A stretch of DNA of 64,000 bases, from contig JALIZF010001831.1 in the NCBI GenBank assembly GCA_029948255.1, forward strand, positions 744,001 through 808,000, read 5' to 3'. The DNA is from Telmatactis stephensoni. Taxonomy: Eukaryota > Cnidaria > Anthozoa > Actiniaria > Isophelliidae. The translations under genes were made by a program, and so were the position numbers. Shown one piece after another: positions 26,139 to 34,816 of the stretch. Numbering within the stretch: the first letter of the stretch is position 1; each line of letters starts with the position of its first letter. The notes beneath the pieces are model-generated. The model was given only the letters and a program-made list of their open reading frames with translations. It did not search any database and was not told the DNA's origin.

Positions 26139-26421
26139 AGGCAGCATGGCCGAGTGGTCAGAGCGTTGGTCTCGCAATCTGGCGGTCCCAGGTTCGATTC
26201 CCGCTCTGGCCACTAGCTGAGACTGAATTTGTTCCGATTTCGATTAGTTCAAATTCAGTTTCTCGGCCATGCTTGTAATATAGCCAACTGGTTTGCCTCC
26301 TTGCCAGTTGGGATTCTTAATCCATTTATGTTTGATTTATATGATTTAGTTAGGATTTGTAAATTGAGCTGAAAAGCCCTGTTGAGGGAGTCTCGATCAT
26401 GTATGTATGTAGGTATGTAGG
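26139..26421 (+). mobile_element. tRNA-derived SINE
   Basis: A tRNA-like head carries a pol III A box (TGGCCGAGTGG, 26147-26157) and a perfect B box (GGTTCGATTCC, 26191-26201) spaced as in class II tRNAs. It is followed by a tRNA-unrelated body of about 200 bp and a terminal ATGT/AGGT microsatellite (26398-26421). The body contains AGCCAACTGGTTTGCCTCC, which I believe is shared by SINEs of other invertebrates. Confidence 0.75.
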
Positions 26422-27924
26422 AAGGACGGTGCCCTCTATTGTCAGCGCGCACTGCGTTCTGCGCATGGCCCTTCGTAGTAAAAATATCGTAAAAACAAAG
26501 CAGTTTTGCGATATTTGGATAAATAAAACTTACTTGCTTGTAGAAAAACATTTGACTATTCCTGTAGTAGAATTAAATTCAGTGTTGATGAATAAAACTC
26601 GCTTAAAAACCACTGTTTTGATCACAAGGACTAGATTTGCCTATTGGCCGCCATCTTGGAAATGTCCCATAATGCTTTGTAAAATCTGTCTATACTCTGT
26701 ATGGAGGGCTAGGGATTTCATCGTATTTCGTGCGTTTATCGGTAAATAACTTCTTAAATCGCCTGGATACCCCTCTTTTTTCCTTTTGTAAATTAAAAAT
26801 CAAAGAAAAATCTAGAATTATATAAGCTTTTTATAAATTTATAATTGAAGAATGATAAAAAATATCACATATTATATTTAGCAATCATAGACTAGAACAT
26901 CCAAAAACCAAGTAAATATTTAAAAAAAACATTTTTATGCTTAGAATGTTTTAGGAAAAAACAGTTTGAAACTTATTGGAAGTATAGAGGATTTTTAATT
27001 TTTCTTTGGGTCGTCAAAAATGCATTTTCCGCAACATTTGATGACGTATAACTCATTAAAATGCGTGGTGACCCCCAATTTTTTTCTTGGATTCTAACAG
27101 CCTACAATGGGTTCTTTCACACCCATATAGATTTTAGAGAAAATAATTACTTTCACATTAGAGGGCTCCGTCCTTAAACCGAACTTAAACCGTGGAACCA
27201 CGATGCAACCTTGCGATTCTGCGCGCAATGTTACAGAAAAAATTGGAAAAAACGTGGTTTCTTGTACCCGTGCCTATTTATGACTTTTGCAGTTGATCGA
27301 CTGATGTAATGATGACCTCAATTTTCGACACTATCTAGAACGCCTCTCCAATAAACTCTCCCTCGTGATCAAGTCCTTAAAATACTGGATAGACGCCCCT
27401 TTCCTACCACTTCCTCTTATAGACGCCTATTAACGCCCACCTCATTGAAGTTCTAAAAAATATTTGCCGGATATACGTCCTCTCCTATAAACATCCCCTC
27501 CCTCCCTCCCTCCCTCCCTCCCCTCCCTCCCCTCCCTCCCTCCTCTTGCTCCCAGCTTGCCTCGGCCAAAAATATTGCAAGTTGCTAGGGAAAATTGCAC
27601 AGTGTAACAGCGCCATAATTTTCTCTGCAACTTATTTTGCAACGCCGTTGCGAGACAAGTTGCTGAGAAAATTGCACAGTGTAACAGCGCCTTTAGCAGT
27701 ATTAAAACATCGAATTTTTATCGTGACAAGCCCGGTGAGAAGCCGTGTAGACTTCGTGTCAACTCGTAGTCCTTTCGACACAGGTTCCGAAAAAGTCACC
27801 GAAGGTAACGGGCTGACTTACACACTCGATGAATATATGATCACTGGCTTTACAAAAAAATCAATAAAACAAGAACAAAAAATACATATATTTGAAAAAA
27901 AAAAAAAGAATCTGAAAAAGATTG
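26422..27924. other. no gene recognised
   Basis: Contains a CCCTC simple repeat at about 27497-27545 and an imperfect direct repeat of an AATTGCACAGTGTAACAGCGCC block (27590 and 27670). No coding evidence. Confidence 0.45.
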
Positions 27925-28090
27925 GTCAATTCGGGGAATCGATCTCGGTCCATGAGATTCACACGCCACGCATTACTACACTTTGCCACCAAAACACTCA
28001 ATTTGCACAACAATAGACAGTCTATTAACACAATTAGTAGACCAGTTAGTGTAGTGGTAAGGTGCAGTCACTTACGGTCTAGAGTTCATT
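27925..28090. repeat. head-to-head tRNA-like pair, third copy
   Basis: Shares TTGCACAACAATAG and GTAGACCAGTTAG-type blocks with the repeats at 405-1690 and 7000-7720. The minus-strand tRNA-like half spans about 27935-28000 and the plus-strand half (TAGTGTAGTGGTAAGG near 28045) faces away from it. Flanking sequence differs from the other copies. Confidence 0.5.
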
Positions 28091-28120
28091 ATTGAACAAA
28101 CAAATTTATCGACATGATGG

Positions 28121-28346
28121 CAATACTCCAGTTTCGAGTTCTGTGTTGCTCACCGTTAGCCTCGATTAGATGTGATATTCAAAGAAATCAAGCAAACCCC
28201 AGAGGAATTCTAAAGCATTTGCTTTGTTCAATTGTGTACATTCCATTTATTCCCAAGGGTTAATGACTTGGGTTAGAACACAAAAGAATATATTATGCGG
28301 TATTGAGGCTAATGATGAGCACAATGAACTCGAAACTGGAGTATTG
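28121..28346. mobile_element. palindromic MITE (226 bp)
   Basis: CAATACTCCAGTTTCGAGTT at the left end has an exact complement at the right end (28327-28346), with inner pairing around GTTAGCCTCGAT. It lies directly before the LRR gene and may have displaced its original 5' end. Confidence 0.65.
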
Positions 28347-29019
28347 TAAGTGTCCTTGTATATTTTACTCTTATTTCAACTACCGTTGGATTTCAATGTC
28401 ACCCATGTCGGTGCGCACAATTGAAGGATGTGATTTTGATGGATTGTGAAGGAAAAATGCTGGAATCCATACCAAACGTCAACGCAACATCGATCATGTT
28501 TAACAACAACAAACTGAACTGCTTTGCACTAAAGCGCTACTTGAATGTTTATCATTCCCTACAGTGGATTGATCTAAGGAACAACCCCACTTTAACGTGT
28601 TCCTGTTTGACCGAGGTAAAGGAAATGGGTGTTACATATACCACAGATTGTACCATCTACAAGACCACCACCGTTCCAGCCCCAAAATTGCCCACTTCTT
28701 ATCACACTTCAACAACATGTGTTTTCAAGTCAAGTACTTTTAGTCAGGATACATCAACTACTACAAAAAAAACCCATAAAAAAGAAAGTACAACTACCAA
28801 AAAGTCCCTAAAAATACATTGGCGTGGGCGCTATCTTCATCATTTGGTACTTTATTGTTATTTGTTTTATTGTTTGTAATCAAGAAAGTGTACAAGTGGG
28901 TCACGACCTCCACACGTCAAAACCCAAACTTTCAACTTCAAAGTCTGTCTGAGGTCACACAAGACGATTTAAATGACGATGACCAAGAAGACAAAGAAAC
29001 AATATTTGATATCACATAA
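28347..29019 (+). CDS. LRR-type single-pass membrane protein, one frameshift
   Basis: Frame open from the MITE edge: a hydrophobic segment (signal-peptide-like, 28350-28398), a Cys cluster CHPCRC typical of an LRR N-terminal cap, a short LRR pair with a CSC cluster typical of an LRR C-terminal cap (about 28600), and a Thr/Lys-rich stalk to about 28810. A transmembrane helix (about 28829-28880) and an acidic tail of about 45 residues ending at 29019 continue in a different frame. The break lies in an A-rich stretch at 28760-28815. No ATG precedes the signal-like segment, because the MITE ends there. It may be a real cell-surface protein with an assembly indel, or a recent pseudogene. Confidence 0.5.
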
Positions 29020-29197
29020 ATATAACTTTATTGGAGTTAAATGAACAAACTTATTGTTACATAAAAGTATTAGTGACGAACTAAACTTTAGATCACTATT
29101 GTTGAAAATCTTGTAAGTCGAAAAAATATTATCTTAAATAACGCCATTTCAGTTTCCATCTAATTTTTTTTCTTTACTTTTTTTATCTTTCTGTTAG

Positions 29198-30468
29198 GTC
29201 AATATATGTTGGGCGAAATCACAGTTGGAAAACCTGTGTTCTCAACAAAATTGGATGGATACGTTTGTTGATTCGAGAATTGAAGTGAGTGAATTTGATG
29301 GGTCGTTTGATATATGTTACCTAGCAACAATATCGACTATTTTAGTGCAGCAATATTAAGTGTTGTAATCCTGTTAATCCCATTAGATCTAAACAGATCT
29401 AAGTATAGAACCGATCACGAAGTCACGAACTTACCCACGTGTACTTGGCTAATAGGTCACGCGTAAGCCACGACTCCTACCAGTGACTTATGATCAGGTG
29501 ATTTGCCTTATGTAATCAATATTTAGGATATCTGTCCAGGCAAAACCGTTACGTAAGTAAATTACCACCCAGGAATAATGCCAAATATTATGTATTTGAT
29601 TCTTATGTTTTGATCGGCTTAAGTAGCGTAATCTATGATTACACTTGAATTTTATATCACGAATAAGTTTCCCATTATCAAACGCTCTATCGGTAAAAGT
29701 TATATTTGTTTTGTTTGGCAAATTTAGCTATATTTCACAATGTTATTTAGATATACGCCCCCAATAAATATATAACCAATTGTCACTGTAATCCGGTTTA
29801 CAGCATTTCTTGTTAATGTTAAACCTAGGACTATAAATATGACGTACTTGTAACAATTTAGTCAGTTGTTCAGAGTTGTTACACAGTCGTCGTGTTATCA
29901 AGATTCAGAGGAATAAACGTATTTAGTGGAAATCTATTGTGAGTCGTCTTGGTTCAACTGGTCACCTAACTCGAGATCCCGTGTAGAAGATAAACCCTTA
30001 TCTTTACACAAGTAATCCTGAAGACAAGACAGGTTCTAAGGTTATTGTTATTTTTATGATAGATATTACACCAAGTAACACGTTTTAGCAATTTCCTTCA
30101 TCTATCAGAGTTTTCTTTGTTGTTTGACTTTTGTTCAATAATTTTTTATTACTCTTTCCAGAATAATGACTCCGTGTGTAACGAAGATGACATGATATCG
30201 ATGAGCTCTTGGACAAGTTGTGAGGAAAAATTAGTAAGTCAAATTCTATAATTTCATCCTTAACAGGTTAAATGTGTTCATTTCTTTTGTTTGTTTCATT
30301 TTAGGAAGCGTCCAGTGTTCCTGAAGAGGTCTTGGAAGATTGGGGGATGGATCTAGAAATGGATGAATCTGAGGTATATATAATATTTATTTAATTCGTT
30401 AATTATTATCTCTTTCAATTTATATTTATCATTATTTTATTTTATCATTATTATAGAAGACCCTCTAA
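29198..30468 (+). CDS. four-exon tail of an unknown acidic protein
   Basis: Exons 29198-29284, 30162-30233, 30305-30373 and 30457-30468 (stop TAA) each have AG before and GT after. All are phase 0 and open in one frame (87, 72, 69 and 12 nt), encoding a Cys/Ser/Glu-rich tail. The chance of four consecutive phase-0 open exons is low, so this is likely the 3' end of a gene. It could be an alternative cytoplasmic tail for the LRR gene just upstream. No domain recognised. Confidence 0.45.
29361..30008. mobile_element. candidate solo LTR in an intron
   Basis: A 648-bp block begins TGTTGTAATC and ends CTTTACA, with a TATA-like CTATAAATA near 29831 and AATAAA near 29911 in the order expected of an LTR. 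An AAGT duplication can be drawn at the edges if the ends are shifted slightly. It lies entirely within the first intron of the exon chain. Confidence 0.4.
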
Positions 30469-30506
30469 ATATGCCAGATAATGTACTAGCTGGATTTGAG
30501 ATTTAG

Positions 30507-30835
30507 GTGCTTTTGTTACACTTCACTGGAGAGCCATATGTTCCAGGGCAAGTGGAGGGAACCCCATTCAAGATCAGTACAATTATAGAGTGCATAGAGA
30601 TGATGAAGCACCGTTCCCTGGGTATCTGCAACATATTTGTAACGATCAGAATACCGTATTTAAAATAAACCTCTCTTTTGGGTTTATTCTACGCGACACT
30701 ATTACCCAGGCATTATCGTATTTCCACCCGAGTGTCAACAACAGTGGATATTTCAAAGAACCTCATATTATAAGGAACCAAGAGGACCTTGACAGACTGA
30801 AGGACATTGTATGCTTTATCATAGTTACTAAGTAA
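30507..30835 (+). CDS. short ORF of unknown family
   Basis: An open frame of about 95 residues, or 81 from the first ATG at 30590, with globular-looking composition (aromatic and charged residues, FGFILRDTITQAL segment). It has no recognisable domain and no splice support, and could be a transposon-derived fragment. Confidence 0.25.
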
Positions 30836-30839
30836 TGTA

Positions 30840-31105
30840 AAAGTGGTGTGTGTGTGTGCGTGTGTATATGTGTGTTGTGTGTATTCTAGCATAGTTATAT
30901 GTAATTTAAATACTTTTGAAAATTGTAAAAGCCCCCATCTGTTTTATGTAAATCAGTACTTGTCCTCTGGTCCTAACTGATTTTTAGCTTTTTAGTTATT
31001 TGTTAGGGCCAGTGCCTTTAACTATTCATTATATTTTTTCTTTTTTGTTATAATCTTATTTTAAACTTTATGGGCACAAATAAAGATGTTGTTGTTGTTG
31101 TTGTG
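30840..31105 (+). mobile_element. LINE-like 3' tail
   Basis: A GT-rich microsatellite is followed by about 170 bp of AT-rich sequence, an AATAAA signal near 31078 and a terminal GTT repeat at 31086-31103. This resembles 3' ends of non-LTR elements that finish in short simple repeats. Confidence 0.35.
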
Positions 31106-31214
31106 TTGTATGCAATAATGATTTCATCGAACACATGAAACAGCAACGTTCCAACACTAAGCACGTCCTGGATTTAGTAACTAACATAACGTTTTACGTT
31201 ACCAAGATCAGAAA

Positions 31215-31366
31215 CAGCAGCAGTAAGGGTTTGTTCCGTTTGGACCTTGAAATATGCAGGCCCTGCCTGCGTAGATCGAGGGGTGTCGGCAGCAGGGATT
31301 CACTGCACCAATTATGGCGTTTTGGGGCCCGGAGATTAAAAATGGCAAAACCCCTTACTGCTGCTG
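31215..31366. repeat. left terminal inverted repeat (152 bp)
   Basis: Begins CAGCAGCAGTAAGGG and matches the reverse complement of 48959-49110 at 151 of 152 positions. The mismatch is at 31351. The arm itself ends in CCCTTACTGCTGCTG, so it has its own short inverted ends, and it contains an inner GCAGGCCCTGC hairpin. Confidence 0.95.
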
Positions 31367-31394
31367 GTAGAGACTATAAAATAACTATTATATA

Positions 31395-32033
31395 ATGTTG
31401 TGTGACTGTAACGCGCCTGCCGTGACCTATGAAAGTTATAAAATGTGTTCTGATTGTCTTAAGCGAGAACTTATACCGCCGCCGCCAAGACGCTTAAAGT
31501 GTTGTGGTGATAAGATGACCATAGAGAAAGATACATCGGCCGTGTGTGAAATCTGCGGCCGTATATTTTTTAATGTTGTGCCTTGTGCGACCCGCGATCA
31601 ATATTATGCTAACGGCGCTGCTAGAAAGACGCCGTACAGGAAAATTATTTACTTTAGAAAGTGGATGCGAATTATATTAGGTTTAGAGCCGGTCTATGTT
31701 GATAAGAAAACCTTACGGCGGATAAAAGCTCATCTTTGTTACCAGAGAAAAAAAGAACCCACGCCACAGGATTTGAAAAAGACTCTGAGAAAATTAAAGT
31801 TGCAAAAATACAATAAGGGCATTTCTTGTCTGTTGTCAGAAATTACAGGCGAAAAAATTCCCGACGTTTCTATGGAAACTATGAATAAGGCTAAATGGAT
31901 GTTTACTCAGCTGCAGGATAAGAAAATCCCCTATTATCCTGATATAATCTATGACATATTTTACGAAATTGATCTAAGCCACCCAATCTTAGCTTGGATT
32001 CCTAGGCGACTAACACACGTCACAGTCATATGA
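31395..32033 (+). CDS. VLTF3-like late transcription factor
   Basis: 212 residues. The N-terminus has Cys pairs (C3/C5, C18/C21, C36-C37, C51/C54) that can form zinc ribbons. The C-terminal two thirds is basic and helical (FRKWM, LRKLKLQKY, MFTQLQ), with the arrangement of the poxvirus/NCLDV VLTF3 family, which activates late genes in the cytoplasmic factory. The start is preceded by ATTATATA directly before the ATG. It is the first gene inside the left repeat and points inward. The family call rests on motif order and spacing, not on a computed profile score. If right, it links to the ATG-overlapping promoter motif of the neighbouring genes. Confidence 0.65.
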   Translation: MLCDCNAPAVTYESYKMCSDCLKRELIPPPPRRLKCCGDKMTIEKDTSAVCEICGRIFFNVVPCATRDQYYANGAARKTPYRKIIYFRKWMRIILGLEPVYVDKKTLRRIKAHLCYQRKKEPTPQDLKKTLRKLKLQKYNKGISCLLSEITGEKIPDVSMETMNKAKWMFTQLQDKKIPYYPDIIYDIFYEIDLSHPILAWIPRRLTHVTVI

Positions 32034-32162
32034 TCATTCTCAACCAATTAAAAACTAACCCATAAATTGACCAAGCTGGCTGCCGCGACCAAACTTTTTT
32101 GGTTTTGGTTTTGGTTTGGGTTTTGGTTCAGTTTACAATAGTAGCCAACTACTGCTAACATT
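32034..32162. other. short gap with TTTTGG repeat
   Basis: Contains five to six GGTTTT units at about 32097-32128, then the start of the next gene. No gene seen. Confidence 0.5.
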
Positions 32163-32552
32163 ATGCCTGGTTTGGATGAACTTACACGGAGGTATGAAGC
32201 GGTTTGCGGGGAAATAGATGATTCTATTGTAATTATGAAAGATATTGCTGGTGGGAAACCCATTTTCACGTTTAATATGGAAGATTCATTTACTGCTCTA
32301 CAAAGATGTAATACAGACCTTGAAGTGGATTTTGCTGACTCTACCATTCTCCTGATGGGGGAATACATAAAACTTTTAAAGGCGGAGGGAAGGAGAAGAA
32401 ATATCTTGAAACAAATTGAATCAAAGAGAAAAAGAAATGGGTTAAAAGAAGAAGTGAAGAAGAGGAGAAGAAACCAACGTATGGCTACTACTACCCCGTA
32501 CACCGTGCTTACAAGAAAAGCAAGCAAGGAAAAGATCGAGAAAAATGACTAG
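32163..32552 (+). CDS. unknown basic-tailed protein
   Basis: 129 residues. An acidic to neutral helical N-terminal half is followed by a strongly basic C-terminal half (RKRNGLKEEVKKRRRNQR), suggesting nucleic acid binding or packaging. ATTATG precedes the start, a weaker form of the element's start motif. It is convergent with the next gene. No family recognised. Confidence 0.6.
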   Translation: MPGLDELTRRYEAVCGEIDDSIVIMKDIAGGKPIFTFNMEDSFTALQRCNTDLEVDFADSTILLMGEYIKLLKAEGRRRNILKQIESKRKRNGLKEEVKKRRRNQRMATTTPYTVLTRKASKEKIEKND

Positions 32553-32673
32553 ACTGTCTGAATAGTTATAATACAACAAATAAAAATTGTGAAACTACTT
32601 CATTACGCATATTTGCTAGACAGGTGTTCAATATGCAAATTAAAACCTGTTTCATTTCGCTGGAAGTGAATAT

Positions 32674-33276
32674 TTAATGATTTAGTTTTTGTTTGATTTC
32701 TTGCATCGCTTCTTGATATATTTTCTTGCGTAGTTCGGGATCGTCTTTTTTAAAAACTTCGACGCTTTTTTGTCGGATTTCATTTTTTAATTGCTCGTAT
32801 TTATTGGACTCGGCCATAATTAAAGCGAATTCATTCTCATCGATTCTGTTATTGTGAAGAGCTTTCGAAATGAGGTCTGAGATTGTATTTATTTTAGATT
32901 TGCATAACATTGTTGTTTTCTCATGTTTTGAAACCTTTTGGGTCAATTTTTTAGTCGCTACCGTGGCGACGGCTGAAATAATTCCACAGAGTCCCCCAAT
33001 CGCGCTTAAAGGGATTCCTACTACAATTCCGGGGCCCGTTAAAGACGTGGCAATCCCCGAACTTGTTAAAAGGGCCGATAAAGTACCGGAAGATAAAGCA
33101 ATGGCGTGGGTCACGGAGCGTGTTTTATTGTATTTTTTACGGACGCCGTCGTAATGTTTGACCTCGGCGCCTAATTCAGAAAGGATCATATTGATTTTTT
33201 GAAGTCGAAAACTTTCTCCATCAGAGATGACAGGGTATAATGGGGCAGAGGGTTCTTCTTGTATCACGTCGGTCAT
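32674..33276 (-). CDS. two-helix membrane protein, unknown function
   Basis: 200 residues. There is a cytosolic-like N-terminus with a PSAPLYP motif (PTAP-type late domain resemblance), then a Gly/Ser/Ala-rich hydrophobic hairpin at about residues 55-110, then a long charged helical C-terminus. The membrane hairpin suggests a virion or host-membrane protein. Starts 8 bp from the divergent 503-residue gene, inside a perfect palindrome. I believe homologues occur as unannotated proteins in other invertebrate genomes, but have no score to give. Confidence 0.7.
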   Translation of the reverse strand: MTDVIQEEPSAPLYPVISDGESFRLQKINMILSELGAEVKHYDGVRKKYNKTRSVTHAIALSSGTLSALLTSSGIATSLTGPGIVVGIPLSAIGGLCGIISAVATVATKKLTQKVSKHEKTTMLCKSKINTISDLISKALHNNRIDENEFALIMAESNKYEQLKNEIRQKSVEVFKKDDPELRKKIYQEAMQEIKQKLNH

Positions 33277-33284
33277 TATATATA
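33277..33284. promoter_or_regulatory. divergent start-codon palindrome A
   Basis: CATTATATATAATG (33274-33287) is a perfect 14-bp palindrome that contains both start codons. Only the 8 bp TATATATA separate them. No room exists for 5' UTRs if this is the core promoter, so transcripts would be leaderless or initiate at the codon. Confidence 0.75.
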
Positions 33285-34796
33285 ATGGTACAATACGAAT
33301 GGCACAGATTTAGGACGGCCTACCCGCACGCCGATTTTAAAAAGTTCTCTGCCGGGCCTCAGAGCATCGAATTCGAACACGATGGAATTGCCGTCGATGT
33401 GTTTAGAGAAGATATTACGCCAGATGGGCCTTTTCCAATGGCAGTGCATCACTATGGCGACTCAAAATTAAATGCGGCGCTTTCAAAGGCCTTGGGACCT
33501 AGAGATCTTAAAGACCGCCATGAAACGCAGGCTAAAGCTCCTGGAGGTTTTCCTAAGGCTCTGGAGCTGACGAAGGCCGCGTATGCCATAGGGATGGAGA
33601 AGCCAGCGGAGTTTGATGTGGATGCGATGGTGATTTATGTGGCGCCCGAAGAAAAGTTTACGATGAGGCCGCGGCGGATATTTACGGAGGTGGTGTTAAA
33701 ACATACGACGGCGGCGGAGGCTCATAGGTGGTTGAGGGGGCCGGATATGAGTTATTGGCCGCAGCAACTTTCGTTTGCCCTGTGGTGTGCGACGGCGGGC
33801 TGTGGCGTTGGCGTAGAAATGCATTACGAAGCGAGGGTAGACTCGTTGCTGAAGTTTCATGTTCTTTTTACCACTCGGCGCATTCTATCGCAGATGTCTG
33901 TACCGCTGCCGGGGGATGGTTATTTTCACCCTCTAGAGAATAAATACAATAAAAGCGCTTATCATAGAATTTGCAGGGAGTTTCAGATTTCGCCCAATAG
34001 CGATTTTCGTTTGAAAGGCGAGAATGGAGGCCTGGGGAGGATCTATAAAAAAATATTTGGCCTCGTGCATGACGTGACAGAGGCTTATGACGCAAAGATG
34101 GACGGCAAAAATGTATATCAGTGGCCCGGCGGCTTCTTTCATTTCAATGATGAAAGTGGCTCGTGGGGCGATCATGAGTTAGATCACATCTCGCCGCTGG
34201 AAAAGAAGCCTTATCTTTATTTTGCGCTAAGGAAGTCGAAGGGGCTTACCAAGGCGGGGCTGGCAAGGCTGAATCAGTCGATCGAGGCCTTTGTTTATAC
34301 GGTGCTGGGGGCGCAGGTGAATACAAGGAGTAGTATTGTAGGCGATGCCGGCTCTGCTACAGAAACGAGAGCGGTGTTTTTGAAATTGTTTGAAGATGCC
34401 ATAAAAGAGGCGGACATTTCTAAAAGCATACAGCGGTATCAGATGGCGGTTCAAAGTGCGAAGGTGCGGCTGGATTTTGCCGTAGCGCCTGGCTGCTGGT
34501 TGATGCCCAGCCATTTGATATTGAATGCGGGCAGTGTGGCGGGGTATAATAACAGGCTGCAAAGGGCGACGGCAGACATGAAGATGGGTGTTAATGAGGT
34601 GAATGTAGACACTAAGCAGCCCGTGCCTCATTTTGATAAGCCGCCGAAGAAAAAGCCACCGCCTAAAAAAGAAGTACCCACAAAGAAAAAGCCTATTAAG
34701 CCGCTGCCGACTATAAAAGAAGAATACGACCATGATCTTTTAAAGGGCGGCATTACTGCTGCGGCTGTTGGTTTGGGTTATTTTATGCTACGTTAA
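33285..34796 (+). CDS. large unknown protein with C-terminal membrane anchor
   Basis: 503 residues from MVQYEW. An upstream in-frame ATG at 33240 is rejected because it lies inside the divergent gene and the TATATAATG motif marks 33285. The protein is a large mixed alpha/beta body to about residue 435, a Pro/Lys-rich linker (PPKKKPPPKKE) and a terminal hydrophobic helix before the final LR. Size and anchor suit a virion-associated or entry-related structural protein, but no domain is recognised. Third position GC is high compared with host genes nearby. Confidence 0.75.
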   Translation: MVQYEWHRFRTAYPHADFKKFSAGPQSIEFEHDGIAVDVFREDITPDGPFPMAVHHYGDSKLNAALSKALGPRDLKDRHETQAKAPGGFPKALELTKAAYAIGMEKPAEFDVDAMVIYVAPEEKFTMRPRRIFTEVVLKHTTAAEAHRWLRGPDMSYWPQQLSFALWCATAGCGVGVEMHYEARVDSLLKFHVLFTTRRILSQMSVPLPGDGYFHPLENKYNKSAYHRICREFQISPNSDFRLKGENGGLGRIYKKIFGLVHDVTEAYDAKMDGKNVYQWPGGFFHFNDESGSWGDHELDHISPLEKKPYLYFALRKSKGLTKAGLARLNQSIEAFVYTVLGAQVNTRSSIVGDAGSATETRAVFLKLFEDAIKEADISKSIQRYQMAVQSAKVRLDFAVAPGCWLMPSHLILNAGSVAGYNNRLQRATADMKMGVNEVNVDTKQPVPHFDKPPKKKPPPKKEVPTKKKPIKPLPTIKEEYDHDLLKGGITAAAVGLGYFMLR

Positions 34797-34816
34797 AAAT
34801 CGCAGATTTTTAGATT

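Noticed and set aside
31239..31395. Coding ORFs across the terminal repeats (86- and 70-residue ORFs)
   Set aside because: They are translations of the inverted repeats and appear at both ends for that reason.
34227..34733. 168-residue minus-strand ORF
   Set aside because: Shadow of the 503-residue gene; composition follows the complementary strand and no start motif is present.
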